Of a DNA stretch of 64,000 bases, positions 7,219 through 14,805 are shown piece after piece (the first letter of the stretch is position 1; every line of letters begins with the position of its first letter). The DNA lies in the NCBI GenBank assembly GCA_045596625.1, contig JAZOCU010000009.1, positions 14,620-78,619 on the forward strand, read 5' to 3'. Under the pieces are notes generated by a model. The model was not told where the DNA came from. It did not search any database and saw nothing but the letters and a program-made list of their open reading frames with translations. A program made the position numbers and the translations under genes. The stretch comes from Firm-04 sp045596625. GTDB taxonomy: Bacteria > Bacillota > Clostridia > Oscillospirales > Ruminococcaceae.

Positions 7219-9629
7219 GCCTGATTTTCTCCGCAATCCTGTGCCGACACGGCTGCCTGCTCTGTGAATCGACGGATATTGGATACATTCACGATCCGAT
7301 CAAAGCCATTCTCGGATACTACCACAAGCGTCGGTGCCTGCTTAATCCCATACTTAGCGACAAGCTCAGGAGAGTCATCTGCCATAACCTTTGTAAAAGC
7401 AATACCGGCTTTCTCAAGGAAGGTCACTGCCATACGGCAATTGGGACAAGTTGCTGTCGTAAAGAGCAATACTGTACCTGCAGCATCGGCAGGTGCAGAA
7501 GCAGAGGCAGCAGCCATAATCGGCGTCTCGGCAGGAACACCGCTGCGAGTCAGCTTAGAATTAGCAATATCATATACCTTACGATCCAGATACTCCTGTG
7601 CTTTACCGTCATTGAAGTTCTTGACAGGACGATAATAGCCTGTAATCCGGCTGTAAACCTCTGTTGCTTCACCGCATTCGGGACAAGTTTGCTGCTCCCC
7701 TTCCAGATAACCGTGATTACGGCATACCGAATAGGTCGGGGACAAGGTATAATAAGGCAGTTTATAGTTTTCTGCAATTTTGCGCACCAGTGTTGCTGCA
7801 GCCTTCCAATCCGGCAGCTTCTCGCCAAGGAATGCATGGAATACTGTACCGGAGGTATAGCAGGTCTGCAGATCATCCTGCACATCCAATGCCGTAAAGA
7901 TATCAGCAGTATAACCAACAGGCAGATGGGAGCTATTGGTATAGTACGGAGTATCACCGGGCTTTGCTGCGGTGATGATATCGGGATAGCGCTTCACATC
8001 GTGCTTTGCAAGACGATAGGTAGTAGATTCGGCAGGAGTTGCTTCCAGATTATACAGATCTCCATATTGCTCTTGATAATCGGAAAGACGCTCACGCATA
8101 TGATCCAATACCTGCTTGGTGAATACCTGTGTCTCTAGATGTGTCAGATCCTTACGGAGCCACTTGGCATTCAGACCCACTTCGTTCATACCGATCAAGC
8201 CGATGGTTGAGAAGTGATTATCCAGTGTGCCAAGATACCGCTTCGTATAAGGATACAGACCCTCATTCAACAGCTTCGTAATAATAGTACGCTTGATTTT
8301 CAGACTGCGTGCTGCAATATCCATCAGCTTATCCAGACGCTGATAGAAATCCTGTTCATTTTCTGCAAGATATGCAATACGTGGCATATTGATGGTAACA
8401 ACGCCCACAGAGCCGGTGCTTTCGCCGCTGCCAAAGAAACCGCCGGTCTTTTTACGCAGCTCACGAAGATCCAGACGCAGACGGCAGCACATACTGCGCA
8501 CATCGCTGGGCTCCATATCACTGTTGATATAGTTGGAAAAATATGGCGTACCATATTTTGCGGTCATCTCAAACAACAGACGGTTGTTTTCATTATCAGA
8601 CCAGTCAAAATCACGAGTGATGGAATAGGTCGGGATCGGATACTGGAAGCCTCTGCCATGGGCATCGCCTTCGATCATGGTTTCGATAAATGCCTTGTTG
8701 ATCATATCCATTTCGGCCTTACAGTCCTTATACTTAAAGCCGGCAGGCTTACCGCCGATAATGCAATCGAGCTCAGCCAGATCCGAAGGTACAGTCCAGT
8801 CCAGTGTAATATTGGAAAACGGTGCCTGTGTGCCCCAACGAGACGGTGTATTGACACCGAAAATAAAGGACTCAATGCACTTCTTTACTTGATCGTAAGT
8901 AAGTCCATCTGCCTTGACAAAGGGTGCCAGATAGGTATCGAAGGAAGAGAATGCCTGTGCACCTGCCCACTCATTCTGCATAATACCCAAGAAGTTTACC
9001 ATCTGGTTGCAAAGTGTTGCAAGATGCTTTGCAGGAGCTGAAGTGATCTTACCCTCAACGCCGCCAAGGCCTTCTTGAATCAGCTGCTTGAGCGACCATC
9101 CGGCACAATATCCGGTCAGCATGGACAGATCATGAATATGCAGATCGGCATTGCGATGTGCATTGGCAATTTCATCATCATAAATCTCAGAAAGCCAATA
9201 GTGCGCTGTGATCGCACCGGAATTGTTGAGAATCAGACCGCCTACGGAATAGGTTACGGTGGAATTCTCCTTAACACGCCAGTCACTGATCTTCACATAG
9301 CTATCTACGATCTCTTTATAATCCAAAATAGTGGATTTCAGATTACGCAGCTTTTCTCTCTGACGACGATACAGAATATATGCCTTGGCAATGTCACCAT
9401 AGCCCGCCTGGATCAGAACTGATTCCACGCTGTCCTGAATATCTTCCACAGCAATCAGACCATTCTGGATCTTCGGCTCAAAATCTGCGGTGACCTTCAA
9501 TGCAAGCATATCAATGATCGTAGGATGATATTGCTTTTCCTGCGCTTTGAAGGCTTGCTCGATCGCTCTTGCAATCTTGTCCAGTTCAAATGAAACAGTT
9601 TTTCCGTCACGCTTTGTCACTTGATACAT
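7215..9629 (-). CDS. nrdD: Anaerobic ribonucleoside-triphosphate reductase with fused C-terminal thioredoxin-like domain
   Basis: Class III reductase that makes dNTPs from NTPs using a glycyl radical. Residues 1-95 form an ATP-cone (YQVTKRDGKTVSFELDKIAR). The barrel follows, with GVNTPSRWGTQAPFSN and a Cys-rich loop RSMCCRLRLD that probably holds the thiyl-radical Cys. A zinc site (VCRNHGYLEGEQQTCPECG) leads into the glycyl-radical region RITGYYRPVKNFNDGK at about 660-680. Residues about 718-795 form an extra thioredoxin/glutaredoxin-like module with TATCPNCR and a cis-Pro motif KQAPTLVVV. Typical NrdD proteins are about 700 residues; this one has 804. ATG at 9629 follows AAGGAG. nrdG lies 56 bp upstream and trxB overlaps downstream. 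The built-in redoxin suggests thioredoxin-type rather than formate reduction (inference). Confidence 0.95.
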   Translation of the reverse strand: MYQVTKRDGKTVSFELDKIARAIEQAFKAQEKQYHPTIIDMLALKVTADFEPKIQNGLIAVEDIQDSVESVLIQAGYGDIAKAYILYRRQREKLRNLKSTILDYKEIVDSYVKISDWRVKENSTVTYSVGGLILNNSGAITAHYWLSEIYDDEIANAHRNADLHIHDLSMLTGYCAGWSLKQLIQEGLGGVEGKITSAPAKHLATLCNQMVNFLGIMQNEWAGAQAFSSFDTYLAPFVKADGLTYDQVKKCIESFIFGVNTPSRWGTQAPFSNITLDWTVPSDLAELDCIIGGKPAGFKYKDCKAEMDMINKAFIETMIEGDAHGRGFQYPIPTYSITRDFDWSDNENNRLLFEMTAKYGTPYFSNYINSDMEPSDVRSMCCRLRLDLRELRKKTGGFFGSGESTGSVGVVTINMPRIAYLAENEQDFYQRLDKLMDIAARSLKIKRTIITKLLNEGLYPYTKRYLGTLDNHFSTIGLIGMNEVGLNAKWLRKDLTHLETQVFTKQVLDHMRERLSDYQEQYGDLYNLEATPAESTTYRLAKHDVKRYPDIITAAKPGDTPYYTNSSHLPVGYTADIFTALDVQDDLQTCYTSGTVFHAFLGEKLPDWKAAATLVRKIAENYKLPYYTLSPTYSVCRNHGYLEGEQQTCPECGEATEVYSRITGYYRPVKNFNDGKAQEYLDRKVYDIANSKLTRSGVPAETPIMAAASASAPADAAGTVLLFTTATCPNCRMAVTFLEKAGIAFTKVMADDSPELVAKYGIKQAPTLVVVSENGFDRIVNVSNIRRFTEQAAVSAQDCGENQA

Positions 9630-9685
9630 ACCATTACTCCTTTTGATTTGATTTTTTTCTGTTGATTATCACATCATACAATAAA

Positions 9686-10378
9686 TTACAGTCCGCGCAG
9701 CGCGGCATGGGGAAGATACACTTGCACAATCTCAAGAAAATGTCGCATCTGCGACGGGGTACAGCCGGAAAGTCCGGGTTGGATCAAAGCACCGGAATCT
9801 TTGAACTGCTGCAGATAATAAGCCTGTGCTCCATGCAGCCATCGTCCGATGACATGAAAGGATTCGTCATTGTGATACTCTCTGACGACCGTAGTGCGGA
9901 ATTCATAGGGAAGCTTACCGCGCAGCAAATAACGCACACTTTCATTGACTGCTTCAATTGATACGTGTCCCGTACCTACTGTTGCTGCATACTGATCGGG
10001 TGCATTTTTGATATCCATGGCAACCATATCAATGAGTCCGCTTTCACATACCTTGATCAGCGCATCGGGCAATGTGCCGTTGGTATCCAGCTTGACAGCA
10101 TATCCCATATCACGGATCGGTTCGATGAACGCTGACAGATCCTGCTGCAGCAGCGGTTCTCCTCCTGTGATACAGATGCCATCCAGCAATCCCTGCCGCT
10201 TCTTCAGATACGCATAAACCTCCTCGACCGTTAAGGGTTCAACAGGCTTTGCGTCAGTCACCAGCGGTGCATTATGACAAAACGGACACCGTAAATTACA
10301 GCCATATGTGAAAATCGTGCAGGCTGTTTTTCCGGGATAATCCAGTAAGGTCAGCTTTTGCATTCCCGCAAGCAGCAT
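9686..10378 (-). CDS. nrdG: Anaerobic ribonucleotide reductase activating enzyme (radical SAM)
   Basis: Radical SAM enzyme of 230 residues that installs the glycyl radical on NrdD. It opens with the NrdG2-type motif LTLLDYPGKTACTIF; the [4Fe-4S] cluster is held by CNLRCPFC, and GGEP binds SAM. The start ATG at 10378 has AAGGAG about 9 nt upstream; the longer frame from 10471 reads through regulatory DNA and is rejected. It is the first gene of nrdG-nrdD-trxB. A promoter and two NrdR boxes precede it, so the operon should be repressed when (d)ATP is sufficient. Confidence 0.93.
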   Translation of the reverse strand: MLLAGMQKLTLLDYPGKTACTIFTYGCNLRCPFCHNAPLVTDAKPVEPLTVEEVYAYLKKRQGLLDGICITGGEPLLQQDLSAFIEPIRDMGYAVKLDTNGTLPDALIKVCESGLIDMVAMDIKNAPDQYAATVGTGHVSIEAVNESVRYLLRGKLPYEFRTTVVREYHNDESFHVIGRWLHGAQAYYLQQFKDSGALIQPGLSGCTPSQMRHFLEIVQVYLPHAALRGL

Positions 10379-10462
10379 GGCAGTTCTCTCCTTTTGCGCA
10401 TATGTGGCAGTGTGTTTTTCAAGAAGATTGTGTTTGCGTGGTTTTCGCAAAATTCGCATCCA

Positions 10463-10488
10463 GCAAAACACAACATATTGTGTTTTGC
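10463..10488. promoter_or_regulatory. NrdR box 1 (perfect inverted repeat)
   Basis: Two 11-bp arms GCAAAACACAA / TTGTGTTTTGC flank CATA. The core ACACAACATATTGTGT (10468-10483) matches the NrdR-box consensus at nearly every position. Confidence 0.82.
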
Positions 10489-10499
10489 TTTCGCTTCAG

Positions 10500-10514
10500 C
10501 CACAAGATTTGTGG
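10500..10514. promoter_or_regulatory. NrdR box 2
   Basis: CCACAAGATTTGTGG is an inverted repeat whose centre lies about 31.5 bp (three helical turns) from that of box 1, the spacing typical of paired NrdR sites. It starts just downstream of the -10 element. Confidence 0.75.
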
Positions 10515-10523
10515 TGTTCTTCT

Positions 10524-10552
10524 ATTGTAACAGCTTTCCCGCATTTTGTCAA
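10524..10552 (-). promoter_or_regulatory. Promoter of the nrdG-nrdD-trxB operon
   Basis: Minus strand: -35 TTGACA (10547-10552), 17-nt spacer, -10 TACAAT (10524-10529). Transcription would begin near 10517, so both NrdR boxes lie at and just after the start point. The rest of the 10379-10780 gap is leader and the divergent polA promoter. Confidence 0.85.
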
Positions 10553-10656
10553 TACATTCAGAAAATTTTTTATATTGACAAATTCAATTCCAAGTTTTAT
10601 AAGAAAATCTTGTTTCGAGACCGCCTTGCTTTTTCTTCTGTGAATCCGTCTCAAGC

Positions 10657-10685
10657 TTGACGAAACCCGACTTTCATGATAAAAT
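10657..10685 (+). promoter_or_regulatory. Promoter of polA
   Basis: -35 TTGACG (10657-10662), 17-nt spacer, -10 TAAAAT (10680-10685). The leader to the ATG is about 90 nt. Confidence 0.75.
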
Positions 10686-10780
10686 ATAACAGATATCTTA
10701 TCCGGCAGATTCTTTGGAATCCGCCTGAAACAAAACACGCATCTTTTGCTATCCCATAGATACAGAAAGGATCCTATGCT

Positions 10781-13327
10781 ATGAAGCTGCTTGTCGTAGA
10801 CGGAAACAGCATTCTCAATCGTGCCTATTACGGTGTAAAACCGCTGACCAATCAGCGCGGTGTATATACCAATGCTATTTTCGGCTTTTTCAATATTCTG
10901 CTGAAGGTAATCAGTGATGATGCTCCCGATGGGATTGCGATCGCCTTTGATCTGCCGTCTCCAACCTTTCGTCATAAAGCAGTTGCAAGCTATAAGGCTA
11001 CCAGAAAAGGTATGCCGGAAGAGCTTGCAATGCAGCTGCCGCTGACAAAACAGATCCTTACTGCCATGGGTCTTCACGTTGTCACATGTGAAGGCTGGGA
11101 GGCTGATGATATTCTGGGCACACTGTCGGCTGCCGGTACAGCGCAGAAAGAGCAGTGCATTCTGCTCACGGGCGACCGTGATAATCTGCAGCTTATTAAT
11201 GACTATGTTACGGTACGACTTGCTACCAATCGGGAACAGATCCTGTTTACCACCGAAAGATTCATCAGCGAATACGGCTTTGAACCGAAACAGCTGATCG
11301 ATCTCAAAGCGTTGATGGGCGACAGCTCCGATAACATTGCCGGTGTACAGGGCATCGGAGAAAAAACCGCATCAGCACTGATCCGAGAATATGGTACGAT
11401 TGAAGCGCTCTATGAAGCTCTGCCTGACGCAGTACTCTCACCGGCAGTGCGGCGCAAATTGGAAGCCGGTGAGGCAGATGCAAAACAAAGTAAATTTCTT
11501 GCTACGATCGTAACGGATGCCCCGATCTCCACAACGCTGCACGATTATTTACCCAAGCCTCGCAACGAAGAAGCGCTTTCTGCATTGCTTACCGATCTGG
11601 AGCTGTTCAAATTAATGGAACGGCTGGGCGTAAAACCCTCTACGGCTCTGCCGATAGAGGATACCGAAGTGAACGCCCCTGTTACACTTCCTGAAATTAC
11701 TTCGCTTTCTTTGGATTCTTTGTCGGAGCTTTACTCGGCACAGGGAACTCCCATAGACTTTCTGCTCAAAGAACAGCTGTTATATATCGCCTATGGAAGC
11801 AATATGACCCGCATTACCAATCCGGCACAGATTGCAGCCTTTCTGCAATCATCTGTACCGAAACGCACCTTCGATGCAAAGCCTGTCTATCGGCAATGCA
11901 TGGAGCGGGGAGAAACCATTGGAAATCTTGTACTGGATGCTGCGATCTGTGCATATCTGCTGAATCCTTCCACACCGGAATATGCCATTGATCGGCTCTG
12001 TGCAACCATGGGGCTCCCCTATCCCGACAGCTTGGGAGAATATGCCGAAATTGCGATCCTGCCGTCGCTTTGCGACCGCCTTGCTGCTGAGATATCGGCA
12101 CAAGGCATGGAGTCTCTGATGCGGGAGATCGAATTGCCGTTGGTTGAGGTGCTTGCTGATATGGAAACCGTCGGTGTCCGTGTTGATGCAGAAGGAGTCC
12201 GTGCATTCGGAGAGAAACTGACAGCAGAAATCTCTGCTCTGGAACAGCACATCTATGAACTGGTCGGACATGAATTCAATATTCTTTCTCCCAAGCAGCT
12301 CGGCGTGGTTCTGTTTGAGGAGCTTGCTCTGCCTGCCGGCAAAAAGACAAAAACCGGATGGTCTACCAATGCCGAAGTCTTGGAAGGATTGCGGCTGCAG
12401 CATCCCGTGGTAGATCTGGTATTGCAATATCGCCAACTGACAAAGCTCAACTCCACCTATGTGGAAGGTCTGCTGAAAACCATTGCTCCCGATGGCAGAA
12501 TCCATACCTGTTATCGCCAGACCGAAACCCGTACCGGAAGAATCTCTTCCACTGAGCCGAATCTGCAAAACATTCCCGTTCGCACCACTCTGGGCAGAGA
12601 AATGCGGAAATTCTTTATTGCTGCTGAGGGGTGCACGCTGCTGGATGCCGATTACAGCCAGATCGAATTACGTTTGGTAGCACATCTGTGCGGTGATGAG
12701 AATATGCAGCGCAGCTTTATTGAAAATCGAGACATCCACCGTACAACTGCTGCGCAGGTGTTCAATCTGCCCGAAGAAATGATTACAAAAGAAATGCGAA
12801 GCGCTGCAAAAGCTGTAAATTTTGGTATCCTCTACGGAATAAGCGCCTTTTCCCTGTCAAAAGATATCGGTGTGACTGTTGCAAAAGCGGATCGCTATAT
12901 CAAGGATTATCTGCATTCTTTTCCCAATGTGGAACGCTTTATGCAGGAAAACGTTGAAAACGCCAGAGAAACCGGATTTGTTTCTACGATGTTTGGAAGA
13001 AAACGTCCTGTCCCTGAACTGAGAGCTTCCAATAAAATCGTACAGGCAGCCGGTAAGCGGATTGCCATGAATACACCCATCCAGGGAACTGCTGCCGATA
13101 TCATTAAGGCTGCTATGGTTCGGGTATGGCGCAGACTGCGTGAAGAAGCACCCAACGCCAGACTGATTTTGCAGATCCACGACGAACTGATCGTAGAGGC
13201 TCCGCTGGCAGACCGGCAAATCGCTGCGCAGATCCTGCAGTCCGAAATGGAACAAGCCTGCACGCTATCAATCCCGCTTACTGCCGATGTGGAGGAGGGG
13301 GCCAGTTGGTATGATGCAAAAAGCTGA
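10781..13327 (+). CDS. polA: DNA polymerase I
   Basis: 848 residues; fills gaps in replication and repair. The N-terminal 5'-3' exonuclease (about 1-290) opens with LLVVDGNSILNRAYYG and contains the metal site LTGDRDNLQL. The middle domain (about 300-470) lacks the DxE and other acidic residues of an active 3'-5' exonuclease, so proofreading is probably absent, as in other Bacillota PolA proteins. The polymerase part has motif A DADYSQIELR, motif B RSAAKAVNFGILYG and motif C QIHDEL. ATG at 10781 follows GAAAGG. rimI overlaps the 3' end by 17 bp, indicating an operon. Confidence 0.97.
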   Translation: MKLLVVDGNSILNRAYYGVKPLTNQRGVYTNAIFGFFNILLKVISDDAPDGIAIAFDLPSPTFRHKAVASYKATRKGMPEELAMQLPLTKQILTAMGLHVVTCEGWEADDILGTLSAAGTAQKEQCILLTGDRDNLQLINDYVTVRLATNREQILFTTERFISEYGFEPKQLIDLKALMGDSSDNIAGVQGIGEKTASALIREYGTIEALYEALPDAVLSPAVRRKLEAGEADAKQSKFLATIVTDAPISTTLHDYLPKPRNEEALSALLTDLELFKLMERLGVKPSTALPIEDTEVNAPVTLPEITSLSLDSLSELYSAQGTPIDFLLKEQLLYIAYGSNMTRITNPAQIAAFLQSSVPKRTFDAKPVYRQCMERGETIGNLVLDAAICAYLLNPSTPEYAIDRLCATMGLPYPDSLGEYAEIAILPSLCDRLAAEISAQGMESLMREIELPLVEVLADMETVGVRVDAEGVRAFGEKLTAEISALEQHIYELVGHEFNILSPKQLGVVLFEELALPAGKKTKTGWSTNAEVLEGLRLQHPVVDLVLQYRQLTKLNSTYVEGLLKTIAPDGRIHTCYRQTETRTGRISSTEPNLQNIPVRTTLGREMRKFFIAAEGCTLLDADYSQIELRLVAHLCGDENMQRSFIENRDIHRTTAAQVFNLPEEMITKEMRSAAKAVNFGILYGISAFSLSKDIGVTVAKADRYIKDYLHSFPNVERFMQENVENARETGFVSTMFGRKRPVPELRASNKIVQAAGKRIAMNTPIQGTAADIIKAAMVRVWRRLREEAPNARLILQIHDELIVEAPLADRQIAAQILQSEMEQACTLSIPLTADVEEGASWYDAKS

Positions 13328-13763
13328 TCTGCATATCGAACTGATGACAGAGCACACTGTCTCAGCAGTGGCTTCCATTGCCGCTGCCTGTTTCAGCACC
13401 CCATGGTCTGAAGGTGCATATCAGCGGGAGCTCAACAATCCTCAGGCGATCACCTTTGTTGCCTTTCAAAAGGATGCTCCTGTTGGGTTTCTCAACTGTG
13501 GGTTTCTTCTTGATGAATTAACCATCAATGCGCTGGCTGTTTTGCCCGATTATCGCCGCTTGGGAATTGGTGCAGCACTGATGCAGGCCTTGCTTGATTG
13601 GATGCAGGGGGTATGCTCTGTATGCTATCTTGAAGTACGAGAAAGCAATATGCCTGCCAGAACACTCTATGAATCCTTTGGCTTTATTCAAAACGGATAT
13701 CGTGCCAGATATTATGAGGATCCGCCCGAAGCAGCTGTGCTTATGATCCGCTCTCTGGAATAG
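13311..13763 (+). CDS. rimI: GNAT N-acetyltransferase, RimI-like
   Basis: A protein of 151 residues with the GNAT fold. The acetyl-CoA-binding motif is LPDYRRLGIGAALMQ, and the family-typical ending is RESNMPARTLYESFGF followed by RARYYEDP. RimI acetylates the N-terminus of ribosomal protein S18; the YY-DP stretch supports this subfamily, but neighbours usually seen with rimI (tsaB, tsaD) are absent. The start at 13311 (ATGATG) with GGAGG upstream is preferred over the longer frame from 13287. It overlaps the polA end by 17 bp and is co-transcribed with it. Confidence 0.85.
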   Translation: MMQKADLHIELMTEHTVSAVASIAAACFSTPWSEGAYQRELNNPQAITFVAFQKDAPVGFLNCGFLLDELTINALAVLPDYRRLGIGAALMQALLDWMQGVCSVCYLEVRESNMPARTLYESFGFIQNGYRARYYEDPPEAAVLMIRSLE

Positions 13764-13775
13764 CCAAACAAAATA

Positions 13776-13820
13776 CCGCCGAACCGTCATAAAATGACGA
13801 TTCGGCGGCTGCCGTTTTTT
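13776..13820. terminator. Terminator after rimI
   Basis: A long stem, CCGCCGAA-CGTCA / TGACG-TTCGGCGG with a TAAAA loop and one mismatch, is followed on the plus strand by CTGCCGTTTTTT. It probably also stops the convergent minus-strand gene. Confidence 0.8.
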
Positions 13821-14691
13821 ATCCAGCTGAAAGTGTCACACATATGATCTCAGGCCGATTGAACAATCGAAAGGGAAATGCACTGTTGCCCAATCCTCTG
13901 CTCACTACGATCGTTGTATCCTGCACCGTATGCATTCCCTCAAACAATGTCGGGATCATGCCTTGATCCGGTGCATAGATTCCGATATTGAAAAAAGGAA
14001 TGCGGAACTGACCGCCATGGGCATGACCCGAAAACACCAGATCCACACCTGTTTTTGCATAATCATCAATCATTTGCGGCTCATGAGCCAGCAACAGATG
14101 CAGCTCTTCTTTGGATTCCTCAGCCATCATTGTCTTGAGCTTTGTCGTATATAGGGACAGATTATTCAGACAGATCAACTTCAACGTATCTCCGTTTTCA
14201 GCTGAAATCGTAATCATCTCATCCCTAACATAATGAACTCCATAGGAAACAACATCTTCAAGAAACGAATGCATCTCCTCATCGGGAAGGATCTGTTCAT
14301 GATTGCCAAGCACATAATAGGTCGGCGCCAGTTTCGGAATCTGTTCCATAAACATACGAGCTTTCTCATAGTTGGTATGATTGCTGGCATCCACAAAATC
14401 ACCTGTCAAAACGATCAGATCGGGATCCAGTGCTGCGATCTGTTTCATAAGCGATTCATTATCATCACCAAATACTTTATTGTGCAGATCACTCAGATGT
14501 ACAATGCGATATCCCTCAAAGCCTTGGGGAACCTCAGGGTTCTGGTACGTATACTGCGTTAATGACAATGCATTGTTATTCCAATATAAAAACACAAGCA
14601 ACAGCACAAGGATTGCTGCACGGATCATCCATTGCTTCCAAGAACGCTTTGCTCCTAGTCCAAAAAACTGCGAAACTTTTGATTTCTCCAT
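13819..14691 (-). CDS. Membrane-anchored metallophosphoesterase (YkuE/YaeI-like)
   Basis: 290 residues with one N-terminal membrane anchor (about 22-38) and a calcineurin-like phosphoesterase domain outside or at the membrane face. Metal ligands are visible in order: HLSDLHNKVFG, LTGDFVD, LGNHE, LLAHEP and SGHAHGGQ. Family members hydrolyse phosphate esters of lipids or sugars; the substrate is not predictable here. It has its own promoter (14716-14744) and AGGAGG before the ATG, and no obvious operon partner. Confidence 0.88.
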   Translation of the reverse strand: MEKSKVSQFFGLGAKRSWKQWMIRAAILVLLLVFLYWNNNALSLTQYTYQNPEVPQGFEGYRIVHLSDLHNKVFGDDNESLMKQIAALDPDLIVLTGDFVDASNHTNYEKARMFMEQIPKLAPTYYVLGNHEQILPDEEMHSFLEDVVSYGVHYVRDEMITISAENGDTLKLICLNNLSLYTTKLKTMMAEESKEELHLLLAHEPQMIDDYAKTGVDLVFSGHAHGGQFRIPFFNIGIYAPDQGMIPTLFEGMHTVQDTTIVVSRGLGNSAFPFRLFNRPEIICVTLSAG

Positions 14692-14715
14692 CCAAAACCT
14701 CCTGATTTATTATTC

Positions 14716-14744
14716 ATTATACCAGAGAAATCATACATCGTCAA
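14716..14744 (-). promoter_or_regulatory. Promoter of the metallophosphoesterase gene
   Basis: Minus strand: -35 TTGACG (14739-14744), 17-nt spacer, -10 TATAAT (14716-14721). Confidence 0.78.
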
Positions 14745-14754
14745 TACAGAAAAA

Positions 14755-14780
14755 ACGCATATGGCAGAAGCCATATGCGT
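14755..14780 (-). terminator. Terminator of the GH9 gene
   Basis: An 11-bp perfect stem (ACGCATATGGC / GCCATATGCGT, loop AGAA) is flanked by A/T runs on both sides. On the minus strand it follows the GH9 stop by 25 bp. Confidence 0.85.
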
Positions 14781-14805
14781 TTTTTGTTGCATTTTATCAT
14801 CCGGA

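Noticed and set aside
8214..9041. 275-residue plus-strand frame opposite nrdD
   Set aside because: It is a shadow of a highly conserved glycyl-radical enzyme.
10496..11077. 193-residue minus-strand frame over the nrdG/polA intergenic region
   Set aside because: It covers two promoters and the start of polA on the other strand; the product has no recognisable feature.
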